This document shows, piece after piece, positions 32,772-41,365 of a stretch of 64,000 nucleotides of DNA (its first letter is position 1; every line of letters begins with the position of its first letter). The stretch lies in NCBI RefSeq assembly GCF_008274585.1, contig NZ_VTRT01000007.1:1-64000 (forward strand), given 5' to 3'. This stretch comes from Pedobacter sp. BS3. GTDB lineage: Bacteria; Bacteroidota; Bacteroidia; Sphingobacteriales; Sphingobacteriaceae. A model generated the notes under the pieces. It ran no database searches, was not told the origin of the DNA, and saw only the letters and a program-made list of their open reading frames with translations. Made by a program: the position numbers and the translations under genes.

Positions 32772-33746
32772 TTACTTTCTAACATTAGCCGCCCAATCAC
32801 CCAGAATATGTTGTATCGTATAAATTTTAGCTTCCTCGTCTGTCAATTGATGCGACCAGTTCACCCGGCTCCCGGGTTTAAAACCCGGCCCTGAATTTTT
32901 ATACTCGGCATAAAAAGCCGTGCTTTTATTTGATTCCTTTCCCCAGGGATCCCAGCCTCCGGGTTTAATAAAATCCTCCAGGCTGCAGTATAAATAAACC
33001 ACACGGGCATACGGTCGCCATGGACGACCGAGAAAATACGAGGCCCCACTTTCACCCCTGATATTGCAGTGTAAAAATACATAGCCAAAAGGTGTGTTTT
33101 CGGGCGTAGAAGCTGCGGTAATATATTGTCCGCCTTTTTTACAATAAATGGTACAGCGGTTAAACACAGCAGTAGCCGAACCAAAAATAAAATCGGTGGT
33201 GCCTTCAATATAACAATCTTCATATAGCTGACGTGCGCTGTAAGTATAAAGCGTATCCTGGAAACCCAGAAAACGGCAGTTCTTAAAATAGCAGCGGTCA
33301 GCGGCAACCCAAACGGCTACGGCCTGTCCCACCGGGCCGGACGAATTTTCGAACGTGATATTTTCTGCAGAGAAGTCATCGCCATAAATGAAAAAGCTGG
33401 AAGATCCGGAAGTGCCAATGGTCTCGCTAAAAACATTCTTCCGGGTGGCATAATCGTCATAGGTCAGAATGGTTTTATCGGCACTTTCGCCAATAAACTG
33501 CACCAATTTTTTAGAGCCGGGGAGGATCAGCTTTTCCTTATAAACGCCGTTCTTTATAAAGATAACGGTAGTCTCATGCCTGAAATCGGGCACGGCATTA
33601 ATGGCTTCCTGTACCGTTTTAAAATCGCCGCTGCCATCTTGGGCAACTGTAAAGTGCGGTTGGGTATCTGCCTGCAAGCGCAATATGCCCAATAAAATCA
33701 TAGCAAGCAGCAGAATTGCTTTTCCGGTTATACCTGACATCGTCAT
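32772..33746 (-). CDS. Secreted pectinesterase
   Basis: A 324-residue carbohydrate esterase family 8 enzyme that demethylates pectin. Signal peptide: GKAILLLAMILLGILRLQA. The right-handed beta-helix carries every catalytic segment: GPVGQAVAVWVAADRCYF (Gln), LGFQDTLYTY (Gln and Asp), EGTTDFIFGSATAVF (nucleophile Asp) and YFLGRPWRPYARVVYL (Arg and Trp). Full length. No polysaccharide-utilisation genes adjoin it, so it acts as a stand-alone plant-polymer enzyme in this window. Confidence 0.94.
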   Translation of the reverse strand: MTMSGITGKAILLLAMILLGILRLQADTQPHFTVAQDGSGDFKTVQEAINAVPDFRHETTVIFIKNGVYKEKLILPGSKKLVQFIGESADKTILTYDDYATRKNVFSETIGTSGSSSFFIYGDDFSAENITFENSSGPVGQAVAVWVAADRCYFKNCRFLGFQDTLYTYSARQLYEDCYIEGTTDFIFGSATAVFNRCTIYCKKGGQYITAASTPENTPFGYVFLHCNIRGESGASYFLGRPWRPYARVVYLYCSLEDFIKPGGWDPWGKESNKSTAFYAEYKNSGPGFKPGSRVNWSHQLTDEEAKIYTIQHILGDWAANVRK

Positions 33747-33878
33747 GTTTATGGTGGTTAGCTATATCGTTAACAAACAACAATACAACAGTTTACTAAA
33801 AAAGCCAAGCAATATACCGGAAAATTTGATGCAATCGTTCCCGGCATCGATGCCGTAATACGACCGTTACGTGAATAT

Positions 33879-35273
33879 TTAATCCGTTAGTTTTTGGATC
33901 AATTGCTCCCTGTCCAGTTGCTGCTGCTCGCCGGTTTTCATATTTTTCAGCGTCAGCTTACCCGACTGAATTTCTTCGCTGCCTATCAGGATAACAAACG
34001 GAATTTGCTTGGCATCGGCATAGCTCATTTGCTTTTTCAACTTCGCTGACGCCGGGTACAATTCTGTTGCTATTTGCAGCGAGCGTAACTGTGTAAGCAA
34101 AGGCAGGGCATAGCGCTCGCTTTCCGCATCAAAATTGGTGATCAATACCTTAGTGGTTTCGTTAGCCGATTCAGGGAACAGTTGGAGCTCTTCCATTACA
34201 TCATAGATACGATCGGCGCCAAATGAAATACCCACGCCTGTCAGCCCTTTGAGCCCGAACATCCCCGTAAGGTCATCATAACGGCCACCACCGCCAATGC
34301 TGCCAATAGAAACACCATTAGCTTTTACCTCGAAGATGGCCCCGGTATAATAGTTCAGTCCGCGGGCAAGGGTAATATCTAATTGGATTTGAGATTTGAG
34401 ATTTGAGATTTGAGATGTGAGGTCTTTCAGGTATTTAAAAATAGTTTCAATTTCTGCGATGCCTTTCAGCCCGGTTGCTGATACGGCCAGTACTGCTTTT
34501 AACGAAGCTATTTTTTCTTCGTTTGTGCCTTCCAGCAGGATAACCGGTTTCAGCTTTTCGATGTCAGAAGCAGTAAAGCCACGTTCAAGCAGCTCATTAA
34601 TTACGCCATCCAGCCCGATTTTATCCAGCTTGTCAATGGCCACGGTCATATCCACAATGAGTTCCGGCTTGCCGATAATTTCTGCTATACCCGATAATAT
34701 TTTGCGGTTATTGATCTTGATGGTAACATCGGTCAATCCCAGGTTGCACAGGGCCTCATCGTAAATCAAAATGAACTCCGCTTCGTTCAGCAGGCTGTCT
34801 GAACCAACCACGTCGGCATCGCACTGGTAAAATTCGCGGTAACGTCCTTTTTGCGGACGGTCGGCCCGCCAAACCGGCTGTACCTGGAAACGTTTGAACG
34901 GAAACGCGATATCGTTCTGGTGCATCACTACATAACGGGCAAAAGGTACGGTGAGGTCATAGCGAAGCGCCTTTTCTGAAATATAGGAGGTTAGTTTTGC
35001 ACTGCCGTTTTCATCAGTAAAATCAACATCCTTTTTCCGGGCAGCATTCAGAAAATTCCCTGAGTTCAGTATCTTAAAAATCAGCTTATCGCCTTCATCA
35101 CCGTATTTGCCGGTCAGGGTATCCAGGTTTTCCATGCTTGGCGTCTGTATCTCCTGGTAGCCGTATTTCCTGAACACTGTTTTAATGGTGTCAAAAATAT
35201 AATTGCGTTTTACCATCTCAACCGGTGAAAAATCGCGTGTGCCTTTTGGAACAGAAGTCTTAATGCTCGCCAT
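33879..35273 (-). CDS. hisS: Histidyl-tRNA synthetase carrying an internal heptad-repeat segment
   Basis: A 464-residue class II synthetase. Motif 1 region: [18 protein letters not shown]; motif 2: [20 protein letters not shown]; histidine-specific loops: [14 protein letters not shown] and [16 protein letters not shown]. The anticodon-binding domain is at the C-terminus. Just before [14 protein letters not shown], about 12 residues ([11 protein letters not shown]) are encoded by a 7-nt tandem repeat, a spot where other HisS have a short loop. The start at 35273 (MASIKTS) is chosen because an upstream -7 box overlaps the longer option. Confidence 0.94.
   Translation of the reverse strand: MASIKTSVPKGTRDFSPVEMVKRNYIFDTIKTVFRKYGYQEIQTPSMENLDTLTGKYGDEGDKLIFKILNSGNFLNAARKKDVDFTDENGSAKLTSYISEKALRYDLTVPFARYVVMHQNDIAFPFKRFQVQPVWRADRPQKGRYREFYQCDADVVGSDSLLNEAEFILIYDEALCNLGLTDVTIKINNRKILSGIAEIIGKPELIVDMTVAIDKLDKIGLDGVINELLERGFTASDIEKLKPVILLEGTNEEKIASLKAVLAVSATGLKGIAEIETIFKYLKDLTSQISNLKSQIQLDITLARGLNYYTGAIFEVKANGVSIGSIGGGGRYDDLTGMFGLKGLTGVGISFGADRIYDVMEELQLFPESANETTKVLITNFDAESERYALPLLTQLRSLQIATELYPASAKLKKQMSYADAKQIPFVILIGSEEIQSGKLTLKNMKTGEQQQLDREQLIQKLTD
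34387..34421. repeat. Five heptads (ATTTGAG) inside hisS
   Basis: Four exact ATTTGAG copies plus ATGTGAG in one phase on the plus strand, within the coding region of an essential gene. Three heptads equal seven codons, so only changes of three units would keep the frame. Confidence 0.9.
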
Positions 35274-35277
35274 GCGG

Positions 35278-35285
35278 CAAAGGTA
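35278..35285 (-). promoter_or_regulatory. -7 promoter box for hisS (TACCTTTG), near-leaderless start
   Basis: On the minus strand TACCTTTG matches the -7 consensus and ends only four bases before the chosen ATG, so the mRNA would start at or next to the start codon. No clear -33 TTTG is visible. Confidence 0.45.
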
Positions 35286-35316
35286 CAAAAACGGTGAAAT
35301 GGTTTTTATGTAAAGT

Positions 35317-35718
35317 TCACGGGAGGTAAATCTTGTTTTTCAATGGTATTGGATATTGAGAAGCGGATGAAGTTCCCTCTCTTTTAAATAAAGCATATCT
35401 CTCTGCCAATTCGGTCAGCTCAGTGGTAGCTGTCCGTTTAGATATTTGATTCAGCTCCTGATACTCCTTATTCGTAATCTTACCTTTCTTTTTTGCATAC
35501 AATACCGCTTTCACTTGTCTTTCATTCAGTCCAAGCGATTGTAAGTATTCCCTATGATAAATGTCTTTCCTGAACTCTACCCAAAAGTCTGAACCCTCAA
35601 CAAGGTAAGTTGGTTTTGGAAGTCCTTCAGCTACGCACAATTCAGTCATTTTACTGATACCCCGCCCCCATGATTCTACATAAATGCCCGTTGTCATCAG
35701 ATAAATTACCTTCTTCAA
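35317..35718 (-). pseudogene. Remnant of an AlbA_2/HATPase_c_4 ATP-binding protein
   Basis: The 133 codons match only the C-terminal part of the 'ATP-binding protein, RecG-like/AlbA_2' family: TGIYVESWGRGISKM (end of the ATPase domain), then LGLNERQVKAVLYAKKKGKITNKEYQELNQISKRTATTEL, the winged-helix part. The DNA-binding AlbA_2 domain and most of the ATPase domain are missing. Upstream DNA is taken by the fluoride promoter region. I read it as a decayed fragment. Confidence 0.75.
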
Positions 35719-35778
35719 GACGTTCGGGCATGACTCAAATTTGCGAAAAATATGGACATTATGTCCGACCGCCGAAAT

Positions 35779-35808
35779 TTTGTTTATTACATTTATTCCT
35801 TATCTTAG
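35779..35808 (+). promoter_or_regulatory. Promoter of the fluoride-resistance operon
   Basis: TTTG at 35779-35782, an 18-base spacer, then TATCTTAG (one mismatch to TAnnTTTG). Transcription would begin close to the first base of the riboswitch, which supports both calls. Confidence 0.6.
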
Positions 35809-35813
35809 CCCTA

Positions 35814-35864
35814 CGGAAATGGTGTCTTCCGATTTAACCGCCCTAAAAAGCTGATGGCGCCTGC
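35814..35864 (+). promoter_or_regulatory. Fluoride riboswitch (crcB motif)
   Basis: P1 is CGGAA (35814) with TTCCG (35827). The conserved ATGGTGTC is followed by AACCGC and GCTGATGGCGCCTGC. The pseudoknot GGTGTC (35821-35826) with GGCGCC (35856-35861) pairs fully, allowing two G-U pairs. This is the published crcB aptamer layout. It heads an operon containing crcB, a CLC-F antiporter and enolase, the genes it is known to control, and should raise their expression when fluoride binds. Confidence 0.92.
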
Positions 35865-35867
35865 AAA

Positions 35868-35893
35868 CAGAATGAGCAATGTTGCTTGTTCTG
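35868..35893 (+). promoter_or_regulatory. Hairpin directly after the fluoride aptamer
   Basis: CAGAATGAGCAA pairs with TTGCTTGTTCTG (two G-U pairs). Its position suits an expression platform, but no T run follows, so it is not a classic terminator. The rest of the 135-base leader to the first gene shows nothing else I can name. Confidence 0.45.
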
Positions 35894-36028
35894 AAAATTA
35901 TTTGCAGGTGAATCAGAAAGAATCAAACTTCAGTGTAGATTTTGCCGTGCGGCTTTTAGCTGTGTCCGGTTTTCTTACTGCCTTTTTCTGTCAATTGCAA
36001 ATAAACACATGATTTAAATGGTATTGAC

Positions 36029-36808
36029 ATGAAATTAGCTCTTTTTAGCGATATCCATGGAAACCTGCCGGCACTGGAAGCCGTATTGGCAGATATTGAG
36101 GCACATCACCCCGATGATATATATTGTTTGGGTGACCTGGTGAACTTTGCTCCCTGGACAAACGAGGTTATCAATGTACTGCGGGAACGCAATATCCCGG
36201 TAATTATGGGCAACCACGATGAGGGCATAGGCCATAACAAAACGTCCTTTGCATTTTCTTTCAGGTCCGAAGAAGAACGGCAGGCCGGCTTGCAGGCCAT
36301 TGCCGTTACCAATAAGCAGATAAGTGCGGAAAACAGGGAATACCTGAGAACTTTACCCCGTAATATGCGATTGGAAACGGGCGATTCAATCCCTTATATC
36401 CGCATGCTGATGACACACGCCAGTCCCGAAAGCATTAACCAGTATATCCAGGAGGATTTTAATGAGCCGGAGCTGCTGGCCATGATGGACAGCTACAATG
36501 CGGATATCATGTTGATGGGGCACACCCACCGTCCTTATCATCGCCTGTTGTTTACCGAACAGAACAATGAAAAAATATACAAGCATGCCATTAATGCAGG
36601 TTCCGTTGGAAAGCCGAAAGACGGCGACATGCGTGCCGCCTGGTGCTTGCTGGAAATAACAGAAAACAGCTCCCTATATGATGCGGACAGCATACAAGCG
36701 CATATCCACCGGGTAAATTATGATTGGTACAGAACCATACAAGCGATAATAGAAAGTGAAATCCCGGATTTATATGCCGAATTACTGATTGGTAGTAGTG
36801 CTATATGA
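36029..36808 (+). CDS. Calcineurin-like metallophosphoesterase (YfcE/MJ0936 type)
   Basis: A 259-residue phosphodiesterase fold with all metal motifs: FSDIHGNLPALEAVL, CLGDLVNFAPWTNEVI, IMGNHDEGIGHN, LMTHASPES and LMGHTHRPYHR, then NAGSVGKPKDGD. It is the first gene behind the fluoride riboswitch. Fluoride inhibits many metal-phosphate enzymes, so an induced spare phosphoesterase is plausible, but its substrate is unknown. About 40 bases separate it from the enolase gene. Confidence 0.9.
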   Translation: MKLALFSDIHGNLPALEAVLADIEAHHPDDIYCLGDLVNFAPWTNEVINVLRERNIPVIMGNHDEGIGHNKTSFAFSFRSEEERQAGLQAIAVTNKQISAENREYLRTLPRNMRLETGDSIPYIRMLMTHASPESINQYIQEDFNEPELLAMMDSYNADIMLMGHTHRPYHRLLFTEQNNEKIYKHAINAGSVGKPKDGDMRAAWCLLEITENSSLYDADSIQAHIHRVNYDWYRTIQAIIESEIPDLYAELLIGSSAI

Positions 36809-36848
36809 TTAATAACCGAAACATTTTAAGATATAATTGCAGTAAACT

Positions 36849-38126
36849 ATGAAAATAAAAGAATTAAAAGCAAGAGAAGTCCTGGATTCACGCGGTAATC
36901 CAACGGTAGAAGCAGAAATCGAGCTGGCAGATGGCTCAAAAGGCAGAGGAATTTCGCCATCGGGCGCCAGTACCGGCGAGAAGGAAGCCGTTGAACTGAG
37001 AGATAACGATGCCAAACGCTACGGAGGCAAGGGAGTGGAGAAAGCCGTTTCGCAGCTCAACAACGAAGTAGCCCGTAGTATCGGCAATGCAGACTTTGAT
37101 TCACAGGCCGCATTTGACCATTTTTTAATTGATTTAGACGGCACTACGAATAAAGAGCGTTTAGGGGCAAACGCTATCCTGGCGGCATCCATTGCTTTTG
37201 CAAGGGCAACGGCCGATGCTAAGAAAATACCCCTCTACCGGCAACTGGTAGAGCGGGAACAGTATATCATACCCGTACCCTGTATGAACGTAATCAATGG
37301 TGGCCGGCATGCCGATAATAACCTGGATTTCCAGGAATTTATGATAGCCCCGCATCATGCGCCGTCCTTTAAGGAAAGTATCCGCATGGGCGAAGAGGTG
37401 TTTCACACCCTGAAAAACCTGCTGAAAAGTAAAGGCTATTTCACCGGTGTAGGCGATGAAGGCGGTTTTGCGCCCAATCTTAATTCTAACGAAGAAGCTA
37501 TAGAAGTTATCCTGGAAGCCATTCATCAGGCAGGTTATACACCGGGCACACACATTTCTATATGCATTGACCCCGCAACCAGCGAAATGTGGCAAAATGG
37601 CAGATACGTTTTCTATAAGAGCAGCCAGAAACAGGTAAGTTCCGAAGAATTGATTATGCTGTGGGATAAATGGATTAAACAATATCCTATCGTACTGCTG
37701 GAAGACGGCTTGGGTGAGAACGACTGGCATGGCTGGAAGGAAATGACCATTGCTTTAGGCAGCAAAGTAGAACTGGTGGGCGATGATATTTTCTGTACCA
37801 ATCCGAAAATCATTGCCGAAGGTATCAGGCAGGGTATCGGCAACAGCGTGCTGATAAAGCTGAACCAGATTGGAACTATTACCGAAACGCTCGACGCCGT
37901 TAAGCTGGCACAGGAAAATAATTATAATTGTTTTATCTCGCATCGCAGCGGTGAAACTGAGGACACCATCATTGCCGACCTGGTAGTGGCAACCAATGCC
38001 GGGCATATTAAAACCGGTAGCGGATGCCGGTCTGAGCGGGTAGCTAAATTTAACCAGCTAATCCGTATTGAAGAAGAGCTGGGCGGCAAGGCATTCTTTG
38101 CCGGATTAAATACGTTTAAAATATAG
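36849..38126 (+). CDS. eno: Enolase encoded in a fluoride-resistance operon
   Basis: A 425-residue full-length enolase: ARNPTVE-type REVLDSRGNPTVEAEI, SGASTGEKEAVELRD, GVGDEGGFAPNLNS, the signature ILIKLNQIGTITETLDAVKLA and ISHRSGETEDT. It converts 2-phosphoglycerate to phosphoenolpyruvate and is a classic target of fluoride, which binds with Mg and phosphate. Its place behind a fluoride riboswitch points to a stress-induced copy; the housekeeping copy would lie elsewhere (inference). A REP-like element separates it from the CLC gene. Confidence 0.95.
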   Translation: MKIKELKAREVLDSRGNPTVEAEIELADGSKGRGISPSGASTGEKEAVELRDNDAKRYGGKGVEKAVSQLNNEVARSIGNADFDSQAAFDHFLIDLDGTTNKERLGANAILAASIAFARATADAKKIPLYRQLVEREQYIIPVPCMNVINGGRHADNNLDFQEFMIAPHHAPSFKESIRMGEEVFHTLKNLLKSKGYFTGVGDEGGFAPNLNSNEEAIEVILEAIHQAGYTPGTHISICIDPATSEMWQNGRYVFYKSSQKQVSSEELIMLWDKWIKQYPIVLLEDGLGENDWHGWKEMTIALGSKVELVGDDIFCTNPKIIAEGIRQGIGNSVLIKLNQIGTITETLDAVKLAQENNYNCFISHRSGETEDTIIADLVVATNAGHIKTGSGCRSERVAKFNQLIRIEEELGGKAFFAGLNTFKI

Positions 38127-38152
38127 TTAATGTAGTTCGATGGAATACCTAA

Positions 38153-38253
38153 AAGATTGCCTCTTCCGAATAGCGCAGAAAAAATAATGATGACCCTGTT
38201 TTCGTCATTGCGAACTGAAGAGGTTGCAATGGTGGGCGGAGTGAAGCAATCTT
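38153..38253. repeat. REP-like element inside the fluoride operon
   Basis: A 101-bp unit opening AAGATTGCCTCTTCC and closing GTGAAGCAATCTT, with inverted ends and an internal CGTCATTGCGAAC. This 'cgtcattgcga ... gaagcaatct' type is widely dispersed in bacterial genomes. It fills the eno-clcF gap. Confidence 0.75.
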
Positions 38254-38318
38254 AATATAGAATGTTAAAAATCAATAAATTACAGTCAAACTTACATTAA
38301 ATTGCACAAAAACAAATA

Positions 38319-39719
38319 ATGAGCTCGCATAGTAAAATAACATTTAAAGAACACCACATTATTATTAAGCACCTGTTACGCTGGACGATACTCGTTGTTC
38401 CCGTTTCGCTGGTCATTGGCAGCATGATTGCCTTTTTCCTGTGGTTGCTTAACACAGCTATCCATTTCCGTTTCAATCATAACTGGCTGTTATTTTTGCT
38501 GCCCCTGGCCGGATTGCTCATTCATTTTATTTACCAGTGGATAGGAAAATCGGCAGAAAAGGGCAACAATCTGATAATGGAGCAGATACATCAGGAAGGC
38601 GGCGGCGTGCCTAAACGCATGGCGCCCATTATCCTGCTCACTACCGTGATGACGCATTTGTTTGGCGGTTCTGCCGGTCGTGAAGGTACAGCCGTACAAA
38701 TTGGAGGCAGTATTGCCGCCATGTTTGGCGATTGGTTTAAACTGAAAGGACTGGATATGCGCATGTTGCTGACAGCCGGTGTAGCAGCCGGGTTCGGCGC
38801 AGTGTTCGGAACGCCGCTAACAGGCGCCATTTTTGCCATGGAGGTGCTAACTATCGGGCGTATACAATACGATGCCTTGTTGCCGGCCTTGATAGCCGCG
38901 GTTATTGGCGACATGACCGTAGCAGCATGGAATGTTCAGCATACGCATTACCATATCGATAACCTGGTGCATGTACCGTTTGTGATGTCGGATTTATTTC
39001 ATACCGATGTACTGCTGCTCGGCAAAGTGATTATCGCATCAGCCGCTTTCGGACTGGCCAGTTTTCTTTTCGCCGGTATGGTGCATGAAATCAAAACCAT
39101 CTGTATTAGCATCTTTAAACACTCGTGGATGATACCGGTGTTTGGCGGTTTGGTGATTATCGGCCTGTTTTTCCTGCAGGGTAAACCCGATTATCTCAGC
39201 CTGGGCGTAGATGCCGAATACCCGGGAGCGATAACCGTACCCTCGGCATTTCATACAGGAGGTGCAGATACCTGGAGCTGGCTCTGGAAAACCATTTATA
39301 CCACCATTACACTGGGAACCGGTTTTAAGGGTGGCGAGGTTACCCCACTGTTTTACATTGGTGCTACCTTGGGTAATACCCTGTCAGGTATATTAAACGC
39401 CCCGGTAAGCTTGTTTGCCGCGTTAGGTTTTATAGCCGTATTTGCCGGGGCAACCAACACACCGCTAGCCTGTACCGTGATGGGCATTGAGCTGTTTGGC
39501 GGTGAACATACTCTGTTGTTTGCTATAGCCTGCTTTACTGCCTATTTTTTTAGCGGACATTCTGGTATTTACAGCGCTCAGCGAATAGCAATCCCTAAAA
39601 TATTTGATGACCATGTTGCCGATGATGCATCCCTCTCCGAAGCGATGAAGCGTCGTGGATACATCCATCAGAAGTTAAGAAAATACAAATTACCATTTAA
39701 GAAAAAGGAAAATGGATAA
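38319..39719 (+). CDS. clcF: CLC-F type fluoride/proton antiporter
   Basis: A 466-residue membrane protein of the CLC family, about ten helices. Diagnostic: GGSAGREGTAVQIGGSIAAMFGDW with the gating Glu, GAVFGTPLTGAIFAMEV and TLGTGFKGGEVTPLFYIGATLG. The first selectivity segment reads GGGVPKRMAP, unlike the GSGIP of chloride transporters, as in fluoride-exporting CLCs. It should expel cytoplasmic fluoride. The DUF190 gene overlaps its end by 8 bp. Confidence 0.9.
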   Translation: MSSHSKITFKEHHIIIKHLLRWTILVVPVSLVIGSMIAFFLWLLNTAIHFRFNHNWLLFLLPLAGLLIHFIYQWIGKSAEKGNNLIMEQIHQEGGGVPKRMAPIILLTTVMTHLFGGSAGREGTAVQIGGSIAAMFGDWFKLKGLDMRMLLTAGVAAGFGAVFGTPLTGAIFAMEVLTIGRIQYDALLPALIAAVIGDMTVAAWNVQHTHYHIDNLVHVPFVMSDLFHTDVLLLGKVIIASAAFGLASFLFAGMVHEIKTICISIFKHSWMIPVFGGLVIIGLFFLQGKPDYLSLGVDAEYPGAITVPSAFHTGGADTWSWLWKTIYTTITLGTGFKGGEVTPLFYIGATLGNTLSGILNAPVSLFAALGFIAVFAGATNTPLACTVMGIELFGGEHTLLFAIACFTAYFFSGHSGIYSAQRIAIPKIFDDHVADDASLSEAMKRRGYIHQKLRKYKLPFKKKENG

Positions 39720-40083
39720 GCCGGTAATTATTGAGAAAACATTGGGTAAGCTCCAGATTTATGTTAAGCCTATGGAAAAGATACAGGCTACGGGATTTAT
39801 TCACCGGCTTAAATCAAGACAATTGTACCGTGAGCTGGTTAAATATGCCAAACATGACCACCTGATGAATGCTTCGGTTTATCAAACCCATCACGGTTAT
39901 TCCATGCATGGCAAAATCAACACTGGAAATGTAGAATTGGCTAACCAGGATTTATTTGTGTGTGTAGAGCTTATTGACGAAAAACAAAAACTGGAAGCAT
40001 TTTGTCAGAAACATGCAGGCCTCCTGAAAGGAAGAATGCTGGTATTCAAACCGGTAGAGTTTTGGGAGGTTAAGTTTAACTAA
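39712..40083 (+). CDS. DUF190 family protein
   Basis: A 123-residue soluble protein with a ferredoxin-like PII/DUF190 pattern: LQIYVKPMEKIQATGFIHRLKSRQLYRELVKYAKHDHLMNASVYQTHHGYSMHG, then LFVCVELIDEKQKLEAFCQKH. DUF190 genes are frequent neighbours of crcB; a sensory or regulatory role like PII proteins has been suggested but is not shown. It overlaps clcF by 8 bp and precedes crcB, so it belongs to the fluoride operon. Confidence 0.88.
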   Translation: MDKPVIIEKTLGKLQIYVKPMEKIQATGFIHRLKSRQLYRELVKYAKHDHLMNASVYQTHHGYSMHGKINTGNVELANQDLFVCVELIDEKQKLEAFCQKHAGLLKGRMLVFKPVEFWEVKFN

Positions 40084-40158
40084 ACTGTAGAGCCGATTAA
40101 CTGTAAGTTATGATACATGTAATTTATCTTTATCGTGATGATTCTAAACCAGGTGGGT

Positions 40159-40193
40159 ACTTTAAACCTTTAACTTTATACTTTTAACTTTCA
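40159..40193. repeat. Five heptads (ACTTTWA) running into the crcB start codon
   Basis: ACTTTAA, ACCTTTA, ACTTTAT, ACTTTTA, ACTTTCA in exact phase; the last base is the A of the crcB ATG. The repeat supplies the whole translation-initiation region. Confidence 0.88.
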
Positions 40194-40567
40194 TGCGACC
40201 CTTACTCATTATATTTTTAGGTGGTGGTTTAGGCTCCGTTTTACGGTACCTGGTAAACCGGTGGGTAACCGGTTTAATAGCCTCTGTTTTTCCCTACGGA
40301 ACGTTTCTGGTAAACATTACCGCCTGTTTTCTTATTGGCTTTTTAGTTTTTTTTAGCGACCGGCTGGGGGCAGGTTCGCTAAACTGGCGCTTATTCCTGA
40401 TAACAGGACTTTGCGGCGGTTACAGCACATTTTCATCCTTTACATTCGAAAACGTACAGTTAATAAGCGACCATCAGCTGTTTACCATGTTGCTGTACAC
40501 CGTGAGCAGTATTGCACTGGGATTTTTAGCAACCTATATGGGCATATTGGTTGCACGTAACATTTAA
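40193..40567 (+). CDS. crcB: Fluoride channel CrcB/Fluc
   Basis: A 124-residue four-helix membrane protein: FLGGGLGSVLRYLVNRW, YGTFLVNITACFLIGFLV, GLCGGYSTFSSFTFENV (the channel-lining GGxSTFSSF motif) and a last hydrophobic helix. It forms dual-topology dimers that let fluoride out of the cell. Presence together with a CLC-F gene means two independent fluoride export routes in one operon. Confidence 0.95.
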   Translation: MRPLLIIFLGGGLGSVLRYLVNRWVTGLIASVFPYGTFLVNITACFLIGFLVFFSDRLGAGSLNWRLFLITGLCGGYSTFSSFTFENVQLISDHQLFTMLLYTVSSIALGFLATYMGILVARNI

Positions 40568-40578
40568 AAATAGAACGT

Positions 40579-41022
40579 ATGAAGTACGACAGGATTTTAA
40601 TAGTTGCCGATGACAGTCCGCCATCACTAAAAGCTGTTCAGTACGGCTATGATTTGGCAGCGCAGTTGCATGCGAAAGTAGGATTAATAGGAGTTACCGA
40701 CCAGGCTTTGGCCGAAGGAAATGTAGATGCGGGGGTATTTCCCGACCAGGCGGCTCATCTTCTGAAAAAGCACATGGAAGAGTTTCTGCACCAGGTTGTC
40801 AGGGATTACTCCAATGGTGTTGAAACCGAGATTTTTGCACCGGAAGGCGAGGTGAAAGCCACCGTTCTGCAAATGGCCAAAGTTTGGGACGCACAGCTTA
40901 TTGTGGCAGGCACACACGGGCGAAAAGGGCTTAACCGCCTGCTAATGGGTAGTATGGCCGAAGGTATTTTGCGGGATTCGCATGTGCCGGTGTTTATCGT
41001 CCCGATTGATAAAGAACATTAA
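40579..41022 (+). CDS. Universal stress protein (UspA family)
   Basis: A 147-residue Rossmann-like protein: RILIVADDSPPSLKAVQYGYDLAAQL, IVAGTHGRKGLNRLLMGSMAEGILRDSHVPVFIV. The last contains the ATP-binding GxxGxxxxxxGSxxxxxl pattern. It begins 11 bases after crcB and is presumably co-transcribed in the fluoride operon. Exact role unknown; UspA proteins generally support survival under stress. Confidence 0.92.
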   Translation: MKYDRILIVADDSPPSLKAVQYGYDLAAQLHAKVGLIGVTDQALAEGNVDAGVFPDQAAHLLKKHMEEFLHQVVRDYSNGVETEIFAPEGEVKATVLQMAKVWDAQLIVAGTHGRKGLNRLLMGSMAEGILRDSHVPVFIVPIDKEH

Positions 41023-41027
41023 CAATT

Positions 41028-41237
41028 GTGCAAATCAGGTTCTTCATTCTGCTGGGAACAGGCCTGGGTATAGTTGCCGGAATAATGGCATATCTTATTG
41101 CGTATAACGAGCTCCAGCATCATTTTAAAGGCAGGCGTGTGTTCACAGAATCCGTTAAGAGCGCTGTTGTTGCATTTATTTTCTTTTTTGTGCTAACCAT
41201 TGCGATTTACTATGCGATTTATAAAAGTAATCTTTAA
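41028..41237 (+). CDS. Small two-helix membrane protein at the end of the fluoride operon
   Basis: A 69-residue protein with a GTG start six bases after the UspA stop. Two hydrophobic segments ([22 protein letters not shown] and AVVAFIFFFVLTIAIYYAIY) flank a basic loop (HHFKGRRVFTESVK). No family recognised. Tight spacing suggests it is the last fluoride-operon gene; that it takes part in resistance is inference. Confidence 0.7.
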   Translation: MQIRFFILLGTGLGIVAGIMAYLIAYNELQHHFKGRRVFTESVKSAVVAFIFFFVLTIAIYYAIYKSNL

Positions 41238-41365
41238 AAAGCAGCTGATTTGCCTTGTGACAACTATTGTTATATAGCTTAATTATTATGAAACTTTATG
41301 TCGTTTGTGATGTTGAAGAAACAACTGTTATTTAGCCGATCCGGCATAGTAATGTTTTACAAAAA

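Noticed and set aside
34387-34421. Phase-variation switch in hisS
   Set aside because: The gene is essential, so frameshifting unit changes would be lethal; the repeat is more simply an in-frame insertion.
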